Assembly (NCBI GenBank): GCA_963971425.1
Contig: OZ020514.1
Span: 9,739,218-9,803,217, forward strand
From: Bryoerythrophyllum caledonicum
Taxonomy: Eukaryota > Streptophyta > Bryopsida > Pottiales > Pottiaceae
Direction of reading: 5' to 3'
Length of the DNA stretch: 64,000 bases
The position numbers and the translations under genes were made by a program. A model generated the notes under the pieces. That model saw only the letters and a program-made list of their open reading frames with translations. It had not been told where the DNA came from and searched no databases. The first letter of the stretch is position 1. Each line of letters starts with the position of its first letter. Shown here one piece after another: positions 1 to 12,090 of the stretch.

Positions 1-195
1 ACCAAGCGCTTGGAATACCCTTAATGAATAATCCCGGACCCAAATTGGGTACATATTTACATAATTCTACAGCTACCAAGAAGACATGAATTAAACCCTT
101 TTAAAGACGATGGTGGAGCTAATTTTTAACTTTCAATGACTTAGCCTTATGCCTGGTTCTTTGGTTGAGGTTGAATCTTGATAGCAAAATTGAGG

Positions 196-3100
196 TCATG
201 GAGTGCTTGGTTGCAGAGTTTTACTTGAATTTGACCTGGAATGCAAAAGTTGGGAGTCGCAGCATGGATTTTCAAACGAAGTTGGATCAGGCCAGCTTGT
301 AATTTGTTGATTGAAGCTATAGGCAGGCTCTGCATCACCTGGGTTTTGTACTATCACCAACATGGGCCTATCTCCGTCTCCAGTTCTCGATATTGAAGCC
401 GGCTGCATCACATGACATTAGGAGAATGGATTACAGCTGATAATTATGCTAGAGATAATCACCTACATTGGGAGAGTGGATTTACAGCTGATAATTATGC
501 TAGAGATAATCACCTACATTAGGAGAGTGGATTTACAGCTTTCAATATCTGAGCCTTATCATGTTCAAATACAACACCATACATGTAGAATAGTGTGGCC
601 TTTCGACATTGAAGGGTTAAACCAGTATATAGATGTAAATAGAATTATGAAATATATATTCAAAGTAACCCATGTTGCTTTTGAATTACTGGTCCTCCAA
701 GTGAATGCATAAAAAGAGGGACAAAATTTCTCAGGAAAAGTGTCTGGAAGAAGTTTAAAGTGCTTACCACTCCAATGTGCCACTCTTTGTAATCCAGCTT
801 GTTGAATTGCCTCTCGTCCATTTCCTGCAACAAAGAACCTCTGTAAGATCAATATAATTGCATTCATCACACGCCGTATCATGCACAAGAGTTCTAATCA
901 GTATTAAATTCAAAGAAACAATCCTACAAATAAAAGGCGGAACAAAAAAAACTACAAGAAATAATATAGAAATCAAAATTACCACACTGTAAATTGGGGG
1001 CAACGTCCTGTGTCCATTGAAAGAGTTGGATGTTGGCATCACATTGAAAAGCGGAGTCTGCTCTCTTGATCTAAATGTCCACCTGCACAGCTCACTCATA
1101 ATCTAAATATGTAAATTCACTTTTATGCTTGCGAAATAATGAGATTTAATTACAGTACAATATCATGTTTAAAGAGGATTCTTAACTCTTTAACGATTAA
1201 GTGGACCACAGAGAAATCTAGGAGCGCAGTAGACTATACAGAACATCATCTACACAATGGGTACACTTCATCGAGACCCCACTTCACGAAAATCACTATA
1301 ATTAGCCAATGCCTTCATCGACTAGAGATCATGGAGATCCGTCGGAAAGCTACCAACTTGCCTGAAAATGCATTCTAAAGACCACAAGGACAATGACCAA
1401 TTGTGAAAAAACCACGAAGAGCACCAAAATTGACCCTCCCATTAAACTGCCAATAATTACTCCATAACAAACTTGAAATTCTGCTTTGAGGAAATGGAAG
1501 TTACCCAATGAAGACGAAGATTATGACTTGTGTAATCTCTCGCACTAGAAGGCGCACCCAGTACTCATTGAACACGCTTTCTGGTTGAGCATGCATCTGC
1601 CCATATGCAAAACATGTTAATCTTCATTTAATAAAAGATAAAACACAAGTCCTCCACAACATTGAATCCATGGCATCCACTCAACATGTAATAAAATAAA
1701 ACCAAGCACTTACAAGAAACTCAGCGACCATCATTGCCAATATTGCTCCTTGGAATTTTCTGCAGATCAAGAGAACACATTTTTTAAAATTTTTGTTTGA
1801 AAAATTACCACCTAAACTACAATAACCTTTGAGCAAGTGCTAAGTAGAGTTCCATTTGTTCAAAAAATATATGTTTTTTCTCACCTGAACATTGTATACT
1901 TGGCATGAACAGCACTCTGCATCATGTGCATGCCCTCGGCCTGAATTTGCTGAAGCTGCTCCCTCAGCAGCGAGAGATTACGAGTGATGTGCGCCATTAT
2001 GACATAGAGTAGACCCGCATATGTGAAGGTTATGAGAACCTGCACAAATATCAGGCAAAAGTGTTCAGAGTTGTGACGTCTTTCCTCATTTTTAATTATA
2101 CAATCCAATAATCTTACCAAAAAGTAATTTAAACTCTAAGAAGTAGTACGTGAAGAACGACAGGATTGCTGATCGTGTCCTCATATATGGTAGATTGTTT
2201 TGTTTGGGTGCACTTACAGTGAATTGGGGGACGGCAGCCTTGTAGCCGGTCAAGGTGAGGTACAAGAGCGAAGTGAGGGCCGCAACGCTGCGCTTCTCGA
2301 GAAGCGAGAGCTGCTCGTGCATGATGCAGTAGCCGTATGATATCAACAGGAACGTCACCAGGCACGCGGCCTCGAAGAAGATCCGCGCCACGAACACACC
2401 GAACGCCACCCAGAACGAGCACGTCTTCGCGTGCAAGCACGAGTACCTGCCAACAACACAAACCAACCCATGTTATCAGCTTTTGTCTTTAAACGGTCTT
2501 AAAAGGTCCTCATTTTCATGAAAACATAGTTCTATATTGAAATATTAGCAACCTTGACCAAAAAAAAAGAGGAACAGGGGATGAGTTTGTTCTTTGAAGG
2601 AGACCAGAGTGAATACTAGACTAAAACTAAAGTTGTCCACATGAGGGGTACATATACTAGTCAATCTGCCAACATGTAAAGGTGGATCAGCTCTTGCCGC
2701 CAAAATCAACAAAGATATGTTTAGATAAAAGCTCACATACTAGAGTTCTTTCTAAAGTCACTGGAAGTTTTAATAAGGTATTCCATGTATTGATTTTTAT
2801 ACTAGTTATTAGAGAAATGGAGGAGGTTGGTGGTGTATCCTTGTGAAGGATGGAAGAGCTCATATTAGAGGTAGATTTAGTTGCCTTTGAGAAGGGCCAA
2901 GGAAAGGTCACTATTATGCTGCTTTTTTCCTCTTTGAACTAATTTAGAGCTATGTAGGGCTGATTTTAGGCCAGACCTCCTATGCCTCACACTGGTAGAC
3001 TTGGCAACAATATTTGGTGGTTTAGAAAGGGGGAGATTCTGTACCAGAAGAGGAAGGAAAGGCTCATTACAAGTGCCTTCATCCCCGGAATTACAGTCAG

Positions 3101-3764
3101 GACCCATTGCAAGTTGCTCGTCTGCAAGCAAGTCATCATCCACCCCATTCAATTCCACATCAACAATACATTCATGTATGAGGGGCCCAGATTATGCAAT
3201 GATATTTCCAATCCTCGTGTCAGATTACAGTGGATAAAACGTCCTGTATTCCCAGGGATAATTCATATTATGAGGTGAAGGCAGCTATCATTATGCATAC
3301 ACTAATACAAATGGGGCTGTTTTCAACACTCTAAATTCTACACATTTTTCCAAAAAAAGTGTCGAGTGTAGAGTGTGAAAAACAGCCCCATTTGAGCTAC
3401 TGACTGCAACCCTTGGGTGAGATTACAAGAGAGATCTCAAGAGATTAATTAATTGTGAGGACATAGTTCAGAAGGTTATAGCTTGCTGTTTAGTTTGTAA
3501 ACAAAGGGAGGGGTTACAGAGAGGATGGATGATCACCTGCCATCGGCGCTTGGACCAGGTATTGAGAGTCCACACGCACACAAGCACCACCCACAGCAGC
3601 GCCAGGCCGAAGAACAGGTCAGGCAGCGGATGGTACGTCACCTCCCAGTCACTCACAATCCCCAACTCCTCATGCGCTATGGCGGCCTCACTGTCCATTT
3701 TACGCCCTTCCGAACCAAACCTCACAAGAAACACCTCATGCGCTATGGCAGCCCCACTGTCCAT
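196..3764 (-). CDS. Multipass (probably 7-TM) membrane protein gene, eight exons seen, one probably missing
   Basis: Exons read on the minus strand: 3537-3764 (or 3537-3698), 2218-2446, 1885-2039, 1714-1759, 1505-1596, 983-1082, 768-824 and 196-402 (stop at 196). All introns are GT-AG, and phases agree from the second exon onward. The product starts MDSEAAIAHEELG and has a first membrane segment (DLFFGLALLWVVLVCVW). Further hydrophobic segments lie in exon 2 (FGVFVARIFFEAACLVTFLL), exon 3 (VLITFTYAGLLYVIM) and exons 4-5 (AILAMMVAEFL, ITQVIIFVFIG). A hydrophilic, Ser-rich cytosolic tail follows. Layout and order resemble plant candidate GPCR / GOST-type seven-helix proteins, but I cannot name the family with certainty. 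Exon 1 ends in phase 0 while exon 2 needs two carried bases, so an exon (probably TM2) between 2447 and 3536 was not found or is lost. Upstream of the start all frames are broken. The gene may therefore be N-terminally degraded. Confidence 0.6.
431..540. repeat. 51-bp tandem duplication in the last intron
   Basis: The unit beginning TTACAGCTGATAATTATGC starts at 431 and 482, and a third partial start lies at 533. Two almost identical 51-bp copies lie in the intron between exons 768-824 and 196-402. They are followed by a piece of dispersed repeat family B (540-620). Confidence 0.85.
3309..3393. mobile_element. Small fold-back (MITE-like) element
   Basis: The 85-bp segment has inverted arms of about 35 bp starting AAATGGGGCTGTTTT and ending AAAACAGCCCCATTT. 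It lies within the first long intron of the membrane-protein gene. A related half-arm is seen at about 27440-27470. No coding capacity. Confidence 0.7.
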
Positions 3765-3800
3765 CTTACGCCCTTCCGAACCAAACCTCACAACAAACAC
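3669..3800 (-). repeat. 66-bp in-frame tandem duplication spanning the start codon
   Basis: Two 66-bp copies (units beginning about 3669 and 3735 on the plus strand) each encode the same 22 residues around GSEGRKMDS(G/E)AAIAHE. This creates two in-frame ATGs, at 3764 and 3698, for the membrane-protein gene. Copies differ at only a few positions, so the duplication is recent. An in-frame stop lies about 30 bp upstream of the outer copy. Confidence 0.8.
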
Positions 3801-4119
3801 CTCAAGCTCACAACACGCGCTCCGGCCAAAACATCACGATCCATGGCGAAGAAACCTCAGCACCCGAATCCTCCGCAACCACCACCACCACTAGCAAGCG
3901 TGAAGAGGTTGAGAATCTTCAGTCCACACTTCCTGAAACCTACTCCTCGTCTGCAAGTACCACCGCTGACGTTACAATTGGATCAGATCGCGAGGATGAC
4001 AGAGCGCTCCATGTTAATGTCTGTGTACAGCTCGCCCACCTTCGCGCTCCACGTGCACACACCGAGCGAGATCAATACATGACCATGCCTCAAGTTCGTA
4101 CAAAGTACTACCCCTTAAT

Positions 4120-4770
4120 TGTTCGTACACATGAACCCCAGAAACGAAACTCCACCTCCCGAACCATGTAATGAATCCAGGCTATATCGACAACGATTGG
4201 AAGAGAGAGCGAGAGAGAGAGAGGGAACTTGTAACGATTTCAGGCTAGTATATCGACAACGATTGGAAGAGAGAGACGCTGTCAAGTAAGAGACTGCGAC
4301 CGGATTATCGTACCGCTCCAGTTCATACCCGTGATAGTACACGCAACCTGACGACGATTACAATGGCTCTAGAAACAGAACTCACCTTCCGAAACTTGCA
4401 GAGAATCCAGGCTATATCGACAACGGTTGGAACTAGAGTGAGAGAGAGAGAGAGAGCGAACTTGAGGTGCTGTTAAGAATGAGACTGCGACCAGATTACG
4501 GTACTGCCCCAGTTCATGGCCGTGATAATACACGCAACCAGACGACGATTACAATGATTCTAGAAACAGAACTCACCTTCCGAAACTTGCAGTGAGTCCA
4601 GGCTACATCGACAACGGTTGGAAGAGAGAGAGAGAGAGAGAGCGAACTTGAGGCGCTGTTAAGAACGAGACTGCGACCAGATTACGGTACTGCTCCAGAT
4701 CATGGCCGTGGTAATACAATACACGCAACCTGACGAAGAGGATTACAATGATTCGAGCTGCCAAGCGGGG
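4120..4770. repeat. Three degenerate tandem copies (190-230 bp) with GA microsatellites
   Basis: The landmark CCAGGCTAYATCGACAACG recurs at about 4177, 4407 and 4598, with an extra short internal copy at about 4240. Each landmark is followed by a (GA)n tract and by a shared block ending near the next AAACAGAACTCACCTTCCG. On the minus strand that last block reads CGGAAG/GTGAGTTC, a perfect 5' splice-site consensus, present twice (about 4385 and 4573) and degenerate once (about 4145). The array lies upstream of the minus-strand membrane-protein gene and may be part of its 5' region. No ORF in it is convincing. Confidence 0.7.
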
Positions 4771-5789
4771 GTGCGGAATGATTATGACACGATAGAGTCG
4801 GGGAGACCAGTGTGCAACGAAACCAGCTGGAGCTAGCCCCGGTGATGATTCCTTCCTTCCTTGTTGTCGTGGAGACACAGTGACATTCTCGCCTTTTCCT
4901 GACTTGTCCTGGTGCTTGTGGATTGGGAGATAGTGCTTCTGGAGTTGGGGGAGCACAGTACTGCAATCATGCACCTGCGGACCAGGTCAATCGGTTTAAG
5001 CGAGTTTACAGCGCCAGAGGATTCGGTCCCGGGCGACGTATTATGCATGTTTTGGTGGAGATGGACTGAGATTCCAGGGATTTGGAACTTGCTTGCAATT
5101 ATTGGTAATAATTCTGATGTAATCGCTGTTCCGTAAGCTTTTGTGCGCACCGGGTCCATCCTTTATTATGGAGCTTTGTGTGGGGCCAGGGAATATTGTT
5201 GTCATTTTTCCATACAAAGGCACGTTTTGCTTGATTGGCTGATTCAGGATCTCTTTTACAAATTTTGAGAATGGTTGTTTAACCCGTTGAGGTTGATTTT
5301 GGTGCTCCGGGTGTTGTAACTATTTCCATGATTGGCCATTGTCGTCGCGGTCTTTAGAAGGCATGTCGGTTTTCCACGAGAATTTTCTAGTGTGTCTCCT
5401 TGATCTCCAATCAATGTAGACATAAAACATGATAAACAAGGTCAAAACTCTTGGTATCGTTGACTCACTTTACGGATTGTTTTATTCTTCTTTTAGATTT
5501 GGAGTTCGGTGGTAAGACTTGAGAGTTAGTTGTGAAATTACTATTCAAAGACTGTCAAAGCTACCATAGATGTTGACAATGCCTTTGGTACCATGTAGTC
5601 TTATCGAATGAGGACCTAGAAACACCCTTGATGGCTAATTAATTGATGCAGGATTATCTTGAAAAGACATCCGAGTGCTTACGTCCATTTGTTCACATGC
5701 CCGTTCGAAAAGTCCCATGTCCATCAAGGTTGTAAATATTCAAGCATATTTGATTATATTCAAATATATTTGTGTGTGTTAATCCCTAA
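4771..5789. other. Unassigned intergenic DNA
   Basis: Open frames of up to about 108 codons exist on both strands around 4830-5220, but none shows a recognisable domain, a consistent splice pattern or convincing codon use. From about 5240 the sequence is AT-rich with no gene seen. Confidence 0.5.
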
Positions 5790-6705
5790 AGCACCGTGAC
5801 AATTTGACACCGAAAACACTTCAAAATTGTTGATTCTGGTGCATTGAGTAAGGGAGGAAACAAAAACTTATATTTGTAGTTTTTACCGTAGGATCTCAAT
5901 TAAGACTTACTAAGTAACATCCTCATAAAATTTTCATAAACTTTGACCGCATAGATTGAAAGATTATAGTGTTTTAAGTCAAGCAAATGATTCATTTTCT
6001 TCCCTGCGTTGAATGGAACATAATACTTTGACTTCACTTGGTGTCAAATTTTTGCACTACACAAGGTCTAAATCTTTTATCATTGTGTTAAGGATGATGT
6101 TGGTTCCCTCTACAACAATTTTTAGAGGTAAAAAAAGGTTGTAGCATATTCAAAACAAGTGTGCAAGGAGTGGAGGTTCAAAAACTGCCAATTCACATTT
6201 TATTTTTTTGTGAACTTAATATGTTTTAGAATGATAATCGAAACGGTCATTAAGAAGGTTCTCACCACATGTTGTTGTTGAAAAAAATAAAAGTGAAAAA
6301 TATGAAGATCTCTAGGTTTCATGTAGAAAATATGAAGTTTTTTTCCCGCTTGCCTGAAATGTGTAAAAATGTTTAACTTGGAATAAAATGTCTTTTTACA
6401 CTAAAGAGTTTTTTTTTGACATCTTTGAAGAAGATAATATTCTCTATAAGTAAGAAAAATCTTGATGTCAATAGAAACTTCTAGCAAAATTTTGGAGCTC
6501 CCCGAAGTCCCCACTTCTAGCTTTGAGTGGGACTAACTTTCAAACCATGAATCCTAAAAAAAAAAAAAAACCTCCACGAAGCTCTTACTTGGGGGAATCT
6601 AGTATGAATTTATTTATTCTAATTTTTTCTTCTTCTAATTTTAGGAACCTACCCAAAATCAAAATCGTTCCCTAAAGGAACATTTGTTTCTTTAGAGGTT
6701 AAAAT
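5790..6705 (+). mobile_element. Repeat family A, copy 1 (about 0.9 kb)
   Basis: Begins TTAATCCCTAAAGCACCGTG and ends near a TTTAGAGGTTAA sequence, giving short inverted termini. Internal landmarks shared with the other copies are CACCGAAAACACTTCAAAA, CCGTAGGATCTCAA, CTTCACTTGGTGTCAAATTT and GGAGGTTCAAAAA. No coding capacity was seen. It is a non-autonomous dispersed element. Confidence 0.75.
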
Positions 6706-7023
6706 AGTATTCATAAAACTTCAAGGAATATGTTAAAAATATCTCTAGTAAAATTTAGGGATGAACACGTCTGTCCTATCCACCATGTTTGCCATTTCCA
6801 TGAAAGACAATTGACGAGCATCATCCGTCCGTATACAACCCTGACAAATAACTCTAATATCCATATGTGAAAGGCGACAATTTTTGCTACTATAAACAAC
6901 AAGTTAAGCAATATGCATATATGGAGAGAACAAATAGGAATACAATTATTTTTTAATAATAGTCTATACGATTACAAATTCAACCCCACTCGTTTCATAT
7001 TTTTCTCATGGAGTATGAATTAG

Positions 7024-7540
7024 CTCTAAATTTCCAAAATGTGTTGCCCAGTGTAGCCGGTGGCCACCAATAGGCACCCCCCATAAGCTCCGGCCAAAAG
7101 GAAGGAGTCCGAACTAATAGCAAACCTCCATTTTAAATCAAATAGGTGATAATGGGATGGAAGTGAGTTGGATATAAGATAAGCCCCTCCATAACCAACA
7201 AAAATCCATAACCAACACCTATAAAATTGGGGTATATCCAACCCTCTTCCATCCCATTACCACCAACTCAGCTCCAAATGGAGGTTTGCTATTAGTCAAG
7301 ACCCTTACATTTGGTCGTTGGTTGTGGGAAGTACCTACTGTTGGCCACCCACTAAACATGGCTGCATAGTTTGAAAATTCATAACTAATTCAGTTTTCAT
7401 CGAAAAAATATGAAATCACTTGGGTTGGAATCGTAATTCTATTGGCTATCACTGAAAAATAATAGTATAATTATCTCCTCTCTCCATACATGCACATTCC
7501 TTAGCTTGTCGGTTTTAGGCGGGCTTACCTTCCCTCAATT
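7024..7540. repeat. Repeat family C, copy 1, with an inverted partial copy
   Basis: 7190-7540 matches 22905-23330 and 23390-23935 (landmarks CTATAAAATTGGGGTATA, AAATGGAGGTTTGCTAT, ATGAAATCACTTGGGTTG). 7024-7190 is a reverse-complement partial copy of the same unit (TAGCAAACCTCCATTT), so this locus is a fold-back. No gene seen. Confidence 0.7.
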
Positions 7541-8116
7541 ATTTAGGTGTTGATTATGGATTTTGGTTGGTTATCAGGCTGGTGGTTGAGGCACAGCACC
7601 ACGTTCTGCTGGCATCCATGGAAACTAACGTCTGAGTAGGTGACTGGTGAGCAGCATTAGGCGTCGCCGCAAGTGGCTCTTAAGCTGGAGCCGGGAGAGC
7701 AGACAAAGGAGCGCGTGTGTGTGGCAGATGGTGTCAGGAATTATGGATCACTAATTAAGCTGCACGATGTTGCTCGGCGCTAGCTTCATCGCACTCAGTG
7801 AGCTCGGTGACGAATGTCTGTGGATAATGTCGATGATGGTGATGCGCACCTGGTGGGCTGTCTGCAACTGTTTCCAGCCGGCGTCTCATCTGCCATTACA
7901 TTCGAAGAGCCTGTGGCACTGCTAGCAATCCTGTCGCTCTTCACTCCGAAAGTGTGACCCTTCGCTCACGCAAAATGCAGAAAAGGATGCTTTTTTCTTG
8001 TCTTTAATGATCAGATTCACTCACCGACTTCTAAGATGCTTGAAACACCGTACGTCGGGTCACTCTCGGCACCTACCTCCCAAACTACTTGTTTTTCCTT
8101 TTAGTAGTGGATTGGA
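7541..8116. other. Intergenic DNA, no gene recognised
   Basis: Mixed-composition sequence, somewhat GC-richer near 7600-7950 than its surroundings. No frame longer than about 90 codons was recognised and no splice-linked frame is visible. Confidence 0.45.
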
Positions 8117-8264
8117 CACAATGGGTATCACCTATGTATTACATGGGTATCACCTATGTATTACATGGGTATCACCTTGGCATTACATGGGTATCACCTT
8201 GACATTACATGGGTATCACCTTGGCATTACATGGGTATCACCTTGGCATTACATGGGTATCATC
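8117..8264. repeat. 22-bp minisatellite (about seven copies)
   Basis: Unit ACATGGGTATCACCTTGGCA plus TT. The copies are two variants with CTATGTATT, then four with CTTGGCATT or CTTGACATT, then a partial. The array is open in one plus frame (repeat peptide of the type HGYHLGITWVSPWHYMG), but 22 is not a multiple of 3, so this looks incidental. Confidence 0.9.
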
Positions 8265-9624
8265 TAGAAAAATCTCTTGATTTTTCTACATTTTTGGGAA
8301 CATTCCTATACTTTGTACTAACCTAACCTGCAGAGAGGGTAGTAAGTGGAAAACAACATGGTTCTTAGAAGTGCGGGGTTGAGTGGAAAATAAACTTGTG
8401 GCCTTGGAGAGGCTCCATGTATTTAGGGGAGGCTCCATGTATTTAGTGGCTTGAAAGAAGTCATGAACTTGAAACTTATCGTGGAGAGATGGGACTTCTT
8501 TATTAAAGGTCATATGTTACACTGTTACTCACTCTTCCAAGGGGCCACACAAGTTATTTGGTGAAAAATGTACCTTGAGGGAGTTCAAAGCATAAGCAGC
8601 ATTCAACCTTTTGATTGGCTATATTGGCTATAGGATGGTTATCCAACAATCCTTCCAACGCTCGACCACATGTGCTTTAAATGCCTCAATTTGTTGGAGA
8701 AACCTTTACCTTTGTTATGGTGGCAAATCTAGATCCAATATCTACATCAAGCCACCTTTAGCTAAAGTTGAACACAAGAAGAAAGGGCAACTTGATGGAT
8801 TTGGCATTTTATGCTTTTTGATAGGACCCTTGCCTTTCTTCTTTCATTCCAAATTTATTTGCCTAGTATTGCTTTATGGACAAAGGTACAACTAGTAGTC
8901 AATGGTATGGCCTATGTGGACATAATGAGTAATGATAAAGATTTTCATTAAGTTCATTGTTCATAAATGGGCTTTTCAATTTTTATACTTTTTTTGTAGA
9001 AGAAAATCAAAAAAAATTTGCAAAAAAGAACCAAGAAACAACATGAAGAGCGCACCAAGGTCGACCACACAACATACACGACCGGACCACTAACAGAACT
9101 CACGGACCTAAAAGACCGTGTCACTTTGCATACTGCACACAACCTTGAAACAACCCCAATTGGAGTCAACAGAGGTGGTGGCTTCAATGGCTTTTCAAAA
9201 TTTTGAGCAAGTTCATTACATTTTAGTATCCAGGTTAGAACAACCTTCCATTCAAGAATTTTGAAAGAAGATGGTTTCAAAATGAGCCAAAAACCATTAG
9301 AACCGAATTCTAGTGAATTAAAAACAAATCCAAGTAAAGTGAGTGGTCATCATAGGGAATGATTTATCATGCGTGAGTCAAGGAGTGGAATTAATCACAC
9401 AATTGAGACTAAAAACGATTTCCAAAACCTAAGACAATGCTCTATTGCTGATCTAGAATGCTATGGTCTGATCAATCTTGTTAATCTTTCATATATTTCA
9501 AACACAACTAATGTACCAAAATTGTCACTCCTCAATTTGAAAAGTGCCACTATTCATTCATGCAAAAGAGTGTGTCTTTATAGTCTTTTGTGACCACCCA
9601 CCTCTACAATTCTCAAAATAGTAA
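8265..9624. other. Intergenic DNA between minisatellite and Harbinger element
   Basis: AT-rich sequence with a short direct repeat GAGGCTCCATGTATTTAG (about 8410 and 8429). Frames up to 108 codons show no recognisable domain. No RNA gene was recognised. Confidence 0.45.
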
Positions 9625-9895
9625 GGGCATCCTCAGTCGGGCCCCGCCAAACGCTCCCGGCAGGGACGTTTGCAAGGAGCCCCGCAAAGAAGCGGGCGGG
9701 AGCGCCGGGAGGGGGGTCCAGTGGGACGCCCGCTATCCACCCCGGGTTTAGAGCTTAGGGTGCCACGCCAACAGGTCGATGGAGGTCGACGTGAGGGGGC
9801 CAGCTTCTAAGCTGCAGCTCTCTCTATTTTGGTTTTCTCCTGTCACAGTTCAGTCCCTTCTCTTGTAATTGTTTTGATCTCTCATAGTAGTAGAT

Positions 9896-11200
9896 ATGGA
9901 GGCATGGAGGAAGGAGGTTCAGGCGTCCATTGAGAGGGCATTAGAGAGTGATGAAGATGAAGATGAGTATGAGGAGGGTTTTTTTTCAGCTATGGTTGGA
10001 GCGGTTATGGCGGAGGTGGAAGGTGAGGCGCCAGTGAGAAGGAAGCCTGGTGGTAGTACAATTGGGAGGCGGAGCATTTTTCGTGACAGGGAAGCATACC
10101 ATGACCTCTTGTACCAAGATTACTTTGCGGAGAATCCTACCTATGGTCCTGTTAAATTTCGTAGGCGTTTTAGAATGAGACGTGAATTATTCGTGTGCAT
10201 TATGGATGCTGTGGCAAACTTTGATCCATGGTTTGTCCAAGGTAAGGATGCGGTTGGTAGATTGGGTTTGAGCACGTTGCAGAAATGCACTGCAGCAAAT
10301 AGGATGCTTGGGTATGGATTGCCTGCAGATGCATGCGATGAATACTGTAGATTGGGGGAGTCTACAGCCTCTGAGTGCATGAAGCGGTTTGTGAAGGCTG
10401 TGAGGGGATGTTTTGAGTCTATCTATCTCAGACAGCCCGCACGTCAAGATTTGGAGCGCCAGATGGCCATCAACGAGGCACGAGGTTTTCCTGGTATGTT
10501 TGGTAGTCTTGACTGTATGCATTGGACATGGAAGAATTGCCCGGTTGCTTGGCAAGGGCAATATCAGGACAAGGACAAGAACCGCTCTATTATCCTGGAG
10601 GCCGTAGCGGATCAGAGTTTATGGATCTGGCACGCATTTTTCGGGCTTCCCGGTGGGAATAACGACATCAATGTGTTGGATAGATCACCTCCTATCTCCA
10701 AGATCCTGCGAGGAGAAGGCCGTGATCTAAGCTTCCAGGTGAATGGACATGTCTATCCTCGATTCTACCTTCTTGCAGATGGTATTTACCCACCGTGGGC
10801 GTGCTTCGTGCAGCCGATTCACGAGCCCATTGGAGAGATGAAAGAGCACTACACTAAGTGCCAAGAAGGTGCCCGCAAGGATGTAGAGCGTGCCTTTGGA
10901 GTGCTGCAGGCAAGGTTTGAGATTGTCAAAAATCCTGTCCGCCAATGGGACCTTGCCACAATTGAGGACATCATGCTTGCCTGCATAATCATGCACAATA
11001 TGATTATAGAGGATGAGCAGGGTCTCTCACCAGAGCCCTTTGCAGATTGGGGACTTCCGATTGAGCGGGTGAGGCATCCTTTATCATTCAGAGAGTTGCA
11101 GGACAACACCAAGGATCTTGAGAATGTTGAAGCACACTTTGCTTTGCGCAATGATCTCATGGAGCACTTGTGGAGACGGAAGGGAGGGCTGCAGATTTAG
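9896..11200 (+). CDS. PIF/Harbinger DDE transposase (434 aa)
   Basis: Single uninterrupted frame starting MEAWRKEVQASIERALES. An acidic N-terminus (DEDEDEYEEG, about residues 19-28) is followed by a helix-turn-helix-like segment (about 90-170). The DDE_Tnp_4 catalytic domain (about 200-375) has D206 in MFGSLDCMHW, D295 in LLADGIYP and E331 in DVERAFGVLQARF, with the family landmarks FFGLPGGNNDINVLDRSP and MLACIIMHNMIIED. All catalytic residues are present, so the protein could be active. It should cut and paste elements that carry the matching 20-bp termini, together with the Myb-like partner encoded on the other strand. Confidence 0.95.
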   Translation: MEAWRKEVQASIERALESDEDEDEYEEGFFSAMVGAVMAEVEGEAPVRRKPGGSTIGRRSIFRDREAYHDLLYQDYFAENPTYGPVKFRRRFRMRRELFVCIMDAVANFDPWFVQGKDAVGRLGLSTLQKCTAANRMLGYGLPADACDEYCRLGESTASECMKRFVKAVRGCFESIYLRQPARQDLERQMAINEARGFPGMFGSLDCMHWTWKNCPVAWQGQYQDKDKNRSIILEAVADQSLWIWHAFFGLPGGNNDINVLDRSPPISKILRGEGRDLSFQVNGHVYPRFYLLADGIYPPWACFVQPIHEPIGEMKEHYTKCQEGARKDVERAFGVLQARFEIVKNPVRQWDLATIEDIMLACIIMHNMIIEDEQGLSPEPFADWGLPIERVRHPLSFRELQDNTKDLENVEAHFALRNDLMEHLWRRKGGLQI

Positions 11201-11223
11201 GCTGATTGGAAAGGAAACTAGCT

Positions 11224-11913
11224 TTATTGTCTATAGAATTGGGCATTCAGGTTAAAAGCTGGGCCCCCATTTCTGTAATGATGCATGTGATTTTCAGTAG
11301 AGCCTCCCTGAATTGGACTTACAGCTGCCCTATGCCCTCCATACATGGAATGTGTTTGTCCAAAAGTATTTCCTGAGCTACATACATACTCAGGATGCGA
11401 CATTTCTGAACTAAACACACCTCTAAAATTCCTAACCTGGCTGGGAGCTACAAAGCCTAATGAATCGCTGCCTCCGAAAGTCGGATCAAGTTGTGACTCT
11501 CCGGCTTCCAGTGGGGTGTCAGCAACACGATCCGTGTCCTCCCATTCCGAATTCTCCTCATCTCCTGCAAGTACAAGCAGTTTCAAGAAAGTGAGCAAAA
11601 TTGAAGAGAAGTGATGGCGAATTGAAAGACATCGCTGGGAAGACAATGAAGGCAGCGAAGTGGACAAGAAGCAGCGGAGGAAATCCTATCACCACCAAAC
11701 AGTTCCAAGTGAAATGAGAACAAACTAAACCAAAAAAAAAAAACCAAAAAACAATAAAAACAACAGACGCAGCTGACGAAGGTGATCGACATCGTCCCGC
11801 CTCCACCTCATGGAATAAGTAAAATAACGTTAAAAGTAGTGGTATTTCACCGGCGCTTTGAGGGCTCCCACTTCTTCTACACCTCTTAATTCATTTCACA
11901 AAGTCGGACTACG

Positions 11914-11944
<31 letters not shown>

Positions 11945-11948
11945 GATT

Positions 11949-12001
<53 letters not shown>

Positions 12002-12047
12002 TGGGAATCTCGTTAATCCATTCATGCGCATCACTAATTAGATGATA

Positions 12048-12090
<43 letters not shown>

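Noticed and set aside
2877..3158. 93-codon minus frame in the first intron of the membrane-protein gene
   Set aside because: Hydrophilic and unrelated to the membrane protein, so it cannot be the missing TM2 exon; no recognised domain.
3525..4082. 185-codon plus-strand frame
   Set aside because: Antisense to exon 1 of the membrane-protein gene and its tandem duplication; proline/histidine-rich shadow.
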